Shown piece by piece: positions 7,052 to 10,891 of a stretch of 10,891 nt of DNA. Both the position numbers and the translations under genes were made by a program. This DNA is from Oscillospiraceae bacterium. GTDB lineage: Bacteria; Bacillota; Clostridia; Oscillospirales; Ruminococcaceae. The stretch lies in assembly GCA_016297165.1 (NCBI GenBank), contig JAEDHF010000056.1:1-10891 (forward strand). Reading direction: 5' to 3'. The notes below the pieces were generated by a model. That model was not told the DNA's origin and ran no database searches. It saw only the letters and a program-made list of their open reading frames with translations. The number at the start of each line of letters is the position of its first letter. Positions within the stretch are counted from its first letter, which is position 1.

Positions 7052-7083
7052 CATTATGGCATTATATCATTATGTCATTATGG
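7052..7083 (+). repeat. Four tandem 8-bp units CATTATNN
   Basis: Four uninterrupted units read CATTATGG, CATTATAT, CATTATGT, CATTATGG; the first six bases are identical in all four and the first and last units are identical throughout. The array starts 2 bp after the dacA -10 box, so it spans the predicted transcription start and the first part of the leader. Such an array could vary in copy number by slippage or hold repeated binding sites. It is too short and too regular to be CRISPR. Confidence 0.8.
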
Positions 7084-7149
7084 CGAATAATACTTATTTA
7101 TACTTGTTCATTTTCGCCTCATTTATGAACGAAGCAAGGGTGTAGGATT

Positions 7150-8034
7150 TTGATATACTATCTGACAGATATTTGGGACGCACTTGTAAACGTTGTCCTT
7201 TCTATAACGTTTATTGATGTGCTGGATATAATTTTTCTGGCGTTTATATTATACTGGGTAATTAAGCTTGTTAGAGAAACGAGAGCGGAACAGCTCGTAA
7301 AGGGCGTAGTGGTTTTCGCAGTAGCCCTGTTTATTCTTAATCAGTTTGAATTCAAGGCTATGAAGGTTATCGGCGATACCGTTATTAACGTAGGGCTTAT
7401 TGCATTTATTGTAATGTTCCAGCCGGAGCTTCGTCGAGCTCTCGAAAAGGTTGGACGTTCGAGGGTGGTTAAGCCTATCTCCTTTTTCGACAACTCCCTG
7501 CCTTTGGATGCAGACAGAAATAATCTCGCAATCGAACAGATTGCTCTTGCCTGTGAAAAGCTTTCCCGTACTGCTACGGGCGCCCTTATTGTAATTGAAC
7601 AACAGACCAAGCTCGGCGAACAGATTGAGACAGGCACCATTATTAACGCAATTCCCAGCGAGGAGCTTTTCAGGAATATTTTCTTCCCAAATACTCCTTT
7701 GCATGACGGTGCGGTTATTATCCGTGACAGTATGATTTATGCGGCAGGCTGCTTTCTGCCCAAGCCCCAGAAGGAGGAGCTTATAAATAAGGAATTAGGC
7801 TCAAGACACCGTGCCGCTATCGGTATGAGCGAGGTTTCCGACGCTATCGTTATAGTAGTATCCGAGGAAACCGGTATGATTTCCATAGCTGAGAACGGTA
7901 CTCTCGAAAGAGGCTTCGACAGGGACAAGCTTCTCAACTTCCTCCGTAAAAAGCTGCTGCCCGAAATAACCGACCATAAGCCCAAAAAGGGACGACAGGG
8001 CAAGAAAAAGAAGAAGGGGGCGGCCGGAAAATGA
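7150..8034 (+). CDS. dacA: Diadenylate cyclase CdaA (c-di-AMP synthase)
   Basis: This membrane enzyme condenses two ATP molecules to c-di-AMP, which controls potassium and osmolyte transport and cell-wall homeostasis in Firmicutes. In 294 residues there are three predicted membrane helices (about 21-41, 49-64 and 78-93), the linker FQPELRRALEKVG (90-102), and the DAC domain with the catalytic motifs DGA (186-188, in NTPLHDGAVI) and RHR (219-221, in GSRHRAAIG). The C-terminal tail is very basic, KPKKGRQGKKKKKG (277-290), unlike the usual short end. The start is TTG at 7150, with AAGGGTG 8 nt upstream; no other in-frame start exists between the upstream stop and the first helix. The stop overlaps the cdaR ATG by 4 bp (ATGA), suggesting translational coupling. 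Confidence 0.95.
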   Translation: MIYYLTDIWDALVNVVLSITFIDVLDIIFLAFILYWVIKLVRETRAEQLVKGVVVFAVALFILNQFEFKAMKVIGDTVINVGLIAFIVMFQPELRRALEKVGRSRVVKPISFFDNSLPLDADRNNLAIEQIALACEKLSRTATGALIVIEQQTKLGEQIETGTIINAIPSEELFRNIFFPNTPLHDGAVIIRDSMIYAAGCFLPKPQKEELINKELGSRHRAAIGMSEVSDAIVIVVSEETGMISIAENGTLERGFDRDKLLNFLRKKLLPEITDHKPKKGRQGKKKKKGAAGK

Positions 8035-9323
8035 GTATGTTTTTCAAAAAAGTCGCCAAAGGACTTCTTCAGAATATTAAAACAGTAATTCAGGCTATTA
8101 TCTTTTCGGTTATTATCTGGCTCTTTATTTCGATTCAGATTTTCCCCGATGTAAGCCTTCATATTTCGGGAATTAAGGTAAGCTGTGCGCCTACCGCCTT
8201 TATGAATACCGAAAACCTAAAAATTGTATCTGTGGATACAGGAGAAATTACCGTTCAGGTAAGAGGTAAGCGCTATTCCATAAGCAGCCTTACCGCCGAC
8301 GATTTTGAGGCATACTGCGACCTTTCCTCGGTTTATGAGTCGGGAGAACACGTTGTAGATGTGGTTGTAAAATCGAAGGACGAAACTAAGGAATGCGACA
8401 TAGTTTCCGGCGTTCACTCCGCTAAGATAAAGGTAGTAAAGATTATAAGCAGGGAAATAGAGGTTATCCCTAATATTTCAGATATCGAGCTTGTGGAGGA
8501 TATGCAGATTGAGGGCGACGTTTCGGCTTTTCCTTCCTCTGTTGTTATAACCGGCGAGGAAAAGCTTGTAAACTCTATAGGCAGGGTTGAGGCGATGGCG
8601 GAATACGACGGTATTCTCGACCAGACTGCCGATGTGCCTGCGGGTCTTGTGTATTACAGCAATTCGGGCAGTAAGATTATAAAGCCCAATGTAACCGCAA
8701 GCGAGGATAATTTTTCCGTAAACGTTCCTGTATATAAGGTTAAGACCCTTCCGGTAAGGGTAATGTTTACCGATTATCCCAGTAACTTCAATATCGAGAA
8801 GCTGCGCTATAATATGTCTATAAGCGAGATAACTATCGCTTCCCCCGACAATTCTATCGATAACCGAGAGGCTATCGATATCGGCGAAATATCCTTAAGC
8901 TCCCTTACTCTTAAGGATTTACAGGGCGGCGTAGCTCTTCCCGTTAAGCTGCCCGAGGGCTATAAGAATATTTCGGGTAATAAGACCGTAACCGTTTCCT
9001 TCCCCGAAAGCGAAAGCTACGGCCAGCTCGGCTTTACCTTAGCTCTCGATAATATTAGCATAATAAATGCACCGGGAAACTATAACGTAAGAGCTCTTAC
9101 AAACGAAATGGTAGTAAACGTAGTGGGACTTTCTTCTTATATCCAGGCTATGACTTCCTCCGATATTTCCGCTACGGTTAACCTCTTAGGTACTGAGCTT
9201 ACCGAGGGCACAAAGAGCGTTTCGGTTACCTTCCGTCTTAAGGGCGGTAACGTTTCCGCCTGGGTAACGGGAGAAGAATATAAGGTAGAAATCTATGTTA
9301 CCCCGAAGGAAATAACAGAATAA
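8031..9323 (+). CDS. cdaR: YbbR-domain protein CdaR, regulator of the diadenylate cyclase
   Basis: CdaR binds CdaA through the membrane and modulates c-di-AMP synthesis. The 430-residue protein has a short basic cytosolic start, one membrane helix at about residues 18-38 (with IIWLFISIQIF), and a long extracytoplasmic part made of beta-rich YbbR repeats, about four by spacing (roughly 45-125, 133-215, 225-325, 328-425). No lipobox or cleavable signal is seen, so it is a single-pass anchored protein. The first ATG (8031) overlaps the dacA stop and has AAGGGGG 10 nt upstream; a second ATG at 8037 is possible. The usual third gene of the cluster, glmM, is absent: a terminator follows and then an EAL gene. 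The repeat count is estimated by eye. Confidence 0.9.
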   Translation: MSMFFKKVAKGLLQNIKTVIQAIIFSVIIWLFISIQIFPDVSLHISGIKVSCAPTAFMNTENLKIVSVDTGEITVQVRGKRYSISSLTADDFEAYCDLSSVYESGEHVVDVVVKSKDETKECDIVSGVHSAKIKVVKIISREIEVIPNISDIELVEDMQIEGDVSAFPSSVVITGEEKLVNSIGRVEAMAEYDGILDQTADVPAGLVYYSNSGSKIIKPNVTASEDNFSVNVPVYKVKTLPVRVMFTDYPSNFNIEKLRYNMSISEITIASPDNSIDNREAIDIGEISLSSLTLKDLQGGVALPVKLPEGYKNISGNKTVTVSFPESESYGQLGFTLALDNISIINAPGNYNVRALTNEMVVNVVGLSSYIQAMTSSDISATVNLLGTELTEGTKSVSVTFRLKGGNVSAWVTGEEYKVEIYVTPKEITE

Positions 9324-9326
9324 GCT

Positions 9327-9376
9327 ATGGTGATGTCTAAAAAATACTGAATATTTTGTGGAAAATCACCATTTTT
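9327..9376 (+). terminator. Probable intrinsic terminator of dacA-cdaR
   Basis: Arms ATGGTGAT (9327-9334) and ATCACCAT (9365-9372) pair perfectly and run into TTTTT. The 30-nt loop contains a second small stem, AAAATA / TATTTT. It starts 4 nt after the cdaR stop. The AT content makes it weaker than the GC-rich terminators in this window. Confidence 0.68.
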
Positions 9377-9387
9377 GTAAAAGCATA

Positions 9388-9416
9388 TTGATAAAATTAT
9401 TGTAATATGCTATAAT
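9388..9416 (+). promoter_or_regulatory. Sigma-A promoter of the EAL gene
   Basis: TTGATA (9388-9393), a 17-bp spacer, and TATAAT (9411-9416) preceded by TGC, an extended -10. The predicted start is near 9423. It therefore rules out translation from the in-frame ATG at 9417 on this transcript and supports the start at 9453, leaving a leader of about 30 nt, too short for a c-di-GMP riboswitch. Confidence 0.87.
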
Positions 9417-9452
9417 ATGTGGAGTTTGATATACGGAAAGGTTGTGAAGCTT

Positions 9453-10730
9453 ATGCAGAAAGACAGAATTACTGGCTTGCCTGTGTTCGAGGATTTTCTA
9501 TCGGAGGCAGGAGCTATAGTAAGCGACAGAAGTCGGAAATATCTGATTGTAGCGGCAGATATTTGTGATTTCCATTATATCAATACCAACTTTGGATATG
9601 ACGTCGGCGACGAGGTTCTTAAGGACGTAGCCGATGTAATTACAAACTTTTTCTCCTCCGAATCCCTGCTTATCTGTACACGTGCCTATTCCGACCATTT
9701 TATCGGCTTGTTTTCCTGCTCGGGCTATTCCGAAAATCAGGTATATGAGCAGGTTGTTGAGCTTAAGTATAATGTAGCGAAAGCAATATTAAAGCACGTT
9801 TCTCTTATTTCTCCCAATCTCAATATCGGTATCCACTATCTTGAGGATAACGAGGAGAATATCATAAGCGCAGTAGATAAGGCTAACGTAGCCCGTAGAA
9901 CGGGTAAGGGAAATTACAGCATTCCCTGCGTAATCTACTCCGAGCATCTTATGGAAATAAAGGAGAATAGTGCGAAGATACTGCCCATTTTCGAGGAATC
10001 CTTCAAAAACGAGGCTATAAGAGTATATTTACAGCCGAAAATCTCCGCCGAAACAAAGAAGCTTGTGGGCGCAGAGGCTCTTTCAAGGCTCGTAGGCAAG
10101 GACGGAAGGATTATTCCTCCTAATATGTTTATTGCGGCTCTCGAAAAGACGGGAAAAATTGTTGACCTGGATTTCTATGTTTTGAGATATATTTCGAAGC
10201 TTATTCATAAGTGGATTGAACAGGGGATTGAGCCTGTTCCGATTTCCTTTAACCTTAGCCGTCTCCATTTCTTCAATGAGACAATCGTTGAGGATATAAT
10301 AGCTATCGTTAACCGGTACAAGGTTCCGCCCCGTTATATCGAAATTGAAGTTACCGAATCGGTATTCTTCGAAGAGGCGGACGTAATTATCGAAAAGGTT
10401 GAAAAGCTCAGAAACTTTGGCTTTAAGGTAAGCGTTGACGATTTCGGCGCAGGCTATTCTTCCCTTAATCTTATTGGAATACTGCCTGTTGACGTAATAA
10501 AGCTCGATAAGGGCTTCGTTAAGGATAGCCTTAAAACGAAGCGAGGAAACGACATTATCAAGGGTCTTATCGGTATTCTTAACGATATTAAGCTTGATAT
10601 AGTATGCGAGGGCGTAGAAACTACCGAGGAAGAGCGTATCATAAAGGACTACGGCTGTACGGATATACAGGGCTTCCTTTACGACCGTCCTATTCCCGTG
10701 TGTGAATTTGAGCAAAAATACATAAGCTGA
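9453..10730 (+). CDS. GGDEF-EAL protein, probable c-di-GMP phosphodiesterase
   Basis: EAL domains hydrolyse c-di-GMP to pGpG. The 425-residue cytosolic protein has an N-terminal GGDEF-like domain (about 1-165) and an EAL domain (about 175-420), with no membrane helix or sensory domain in front. The diguanylate cyclase site is degenerate: YSDHF (79-83) replaces GGDEF, so synthesis is unlikely; such domains often bind GTP or regulate the EAL part. The EAL site looks complete: EAL (208-210), Asn267 in SFNLSR, Glu302 in EVTES, Asp329-Asp330 in VDDFGAGYSSL, Lys350 in VIKLDKGF, Glu386 in CEGVET and Gln406 in DIQGF. ATG 9453 has GAAAGG 11 nt upstream and lies downstream of the predicted transcription start, unlike ATG 9417. 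It has its own promoter and terminator directly after the c-di-AMP operon. Activity is inferred from residues only. Confidence 0.92.
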   Translation: MQKDRITGLPVFEDFLSEAGAIVSDRSRKYLIVAADICDFHYINTNFGYDVGDEVLKDVADVITNFFSSESLLICTRAYSDHFIGLFSCSGYSENQVYEQVVELKYNVAKAILKHVSLISPNLNIGIHYLEDNEENIISAVDKANVARRTGKGNYSIPCVIYSEHLMEIKENSAKILPIFEESFKNEAIRVYLQPKISAETKKLVGAEALSRLVGKDGRIIPPNMFIAALEKTGKIVDLDFYVLRYISKLIHKWIEQGIEPVPISFNLSRLHFFNETIVEDIIAIVNRYKVPPRYIEIEVTESVFFEEADVIIEKVEKLRNFGFKVSVDDFGAGYSSLNLIGILPVDVIKLDKGFVKDSLKTKRGNDIIKGLIGILNDIKLDIVCEGVETTEEERIIKDYGCTDIQGFLYDRPIPVCEFEQKYIS

Positions 10731-10732
10731 TA

Positions 10733-10766
10733 AAAAATCGGTTCAGAAAGTTCTGAACCGATTTTT
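10733..10766. terminator. Bidirectional intrinsic terminator
   Basis: AAAAATCGGTTCAGAA and TTCTGAACCGATTTTT form a perfect stem with a tight loop. The A-run on the left and the T-run on the right supply a U-tract for both directions. It starts 2 nt after the EAL gene stop and ends 16 bp before the stop of the convergent gene, so it serves both. Confidence 0.93.
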
Positions 10767-10782
10767 CTATATACTGTTTTGA

Positions 10783-10891
10783 TTAGTACTCTACGCCGTA
10801 GGTTGCCCTGTATTCCTTCATAGCGCCGAGATATTCCTTACCCTCGATAATTCCGTTTTCGATAGCGGCGATAATATCGTTGATATTAACG
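10783..10891 (-). CDS. 3' end of an unidentified convergent gene
   Basis: An open frame runs in from the right edge for 36 codons including the TAA at 10785-10783. The visible tail includes NINDIIAAIENGIIEGKEYL and ends ATYGVEY. It is acidic-basic mixed and probably helical, with no signature I can assign. Coding character is supported by neighbour-like codon use and by the shared bidirectional terminator just past its stop. The rest lies outside the window, so no function is proposed. Confidence 0.65.
   Translation of the reverse strand, partial: VNINDIIAAIENGIIEGKEYLGAMKEYRATYGVEY

Larger units (their letters stand above)
6826..7149. other. Divergent intergenic region between the rpiR-like gene and dacA
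   Basis: This 324-bp AT-rich stretch has no convincing ORF. It contains the leftward promoter and palindromic operator candidate of the regulator gene, a 12-bp palindrome, and the rightward dacA promoter with a tandem array at its start. A weak 6-bp inverted repeat, GTTCAT / ATGAAC (7106-7130), lies in the dacA leader. These elements are listed separately. Confidence 0.85.

Noticed and set aside
7052..7083. CRISPR array
   Set aside because: The units are 8 bp with no spacers, and no cas gene is present.
7249..8162. Minus-strand ORFs of 99-151 codons across dacA and the dacA-cdaR junction
   Set aside because: They are mirror frames of dacA and cdaR, which carry clear motifs; none has a convincing start context.
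9417..9452. EAL protein start at ATG 9417
   Set aside because: It directly abuts the TATAAT box, upstream of the predicted transcription start near 9423, and has no ribosome binding site.
9423..9452. c-di-GMP riboswitch in front of the EAL gene
   Set aside because: The leader is only about 30 nt and contains none of the conserved GEMM core.
10083..10715. 210-codon minus-strand ORF opposite the EAL gene
   Set aside because: The plus frame encodes all EAL catalytic residues and has promoter, start and terminator; the minus frame has no known domain and is a shadow.

Overview
The window looks like a chromosomal stretch from a low-to-moderate GC Firmicute of class Clostridia, possibly a Lachnospiraceae or Oscillospiraceae type gut bacterium. 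The clues are the divergent clostridial type IIA topoisomerase pair, the CdaA/YbbR pair, consensus sigma-A promoters, strong AAGG-type ribosome binding sites, and TTG/GTG starts. I see no phage, transposon, CRISPR, tRNA or rRNA sequence. This is mostly ordinary housekeeping and signalling DNA, and the unexplained material lies mainly in the leaders and intergenic regions.

Layout. Everything from 1 to about 6825 is transcribed leftward. Reading in that direction from the divergent hub: a MurR/RpiR-family regulator (5965-6825), trmO/tsaA for a tRNA t6A37 methyltransferase (5220-5903), a GT4 glycosyltransferase (4131-5171) with its own perfect-consensus promoter and an intrinsic terminator, then parE (1901-3895) and parC (1-1869, cut by the window edge). 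parE has its own promoter and a leader of about 143 nt that can fold into a long two-part hairpin. Rightward from about 7022: dacA/cdaA for the diadenylate cyclase (7150-8034), its membrane-anchored partner cdaR/ybbR (8031-9323, overlapping by 4 bp), a terminator, a new promoter, and a GGDEF-EAL protein (9453-10730) with a degenerate GGDEF site and a complete EAL active site. A bidirectional terminator separates this from the 3' end of a convergent gene (10783-10891).

Functional reading. parE-parC encode a decatenating topoisomerase IV: ParC has no GyrA box where gyrase carries it. dacA-cdaR make and control c-di-AMP, and the next gene probably degrades c-di-GMP, so two cyclic dinucleotide pathways are neighbours but separately transcribed. 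glmM, the usual third gene after cdaR, is absent here. The 324-bp divergent intergenic region between rpiR and dacA holds two promoters, a 17-bp palindrome suited to RpiR autoregulation, a 12-bp palindrome, and four tandem 8-bp units at the dacA transcription start.

Best leads for novelty: the structured parE leader (3925-4027), the CATTATNN tandem array at the dacA start, the strand-specific hairpin in front of trmO, and the non-canonical residues in the topoisomerase (Ala75 in the ParE ATP-binding motif, Gln98 at the quinolone-serine position of ParC). I did not find a convincing new multi-gene system.
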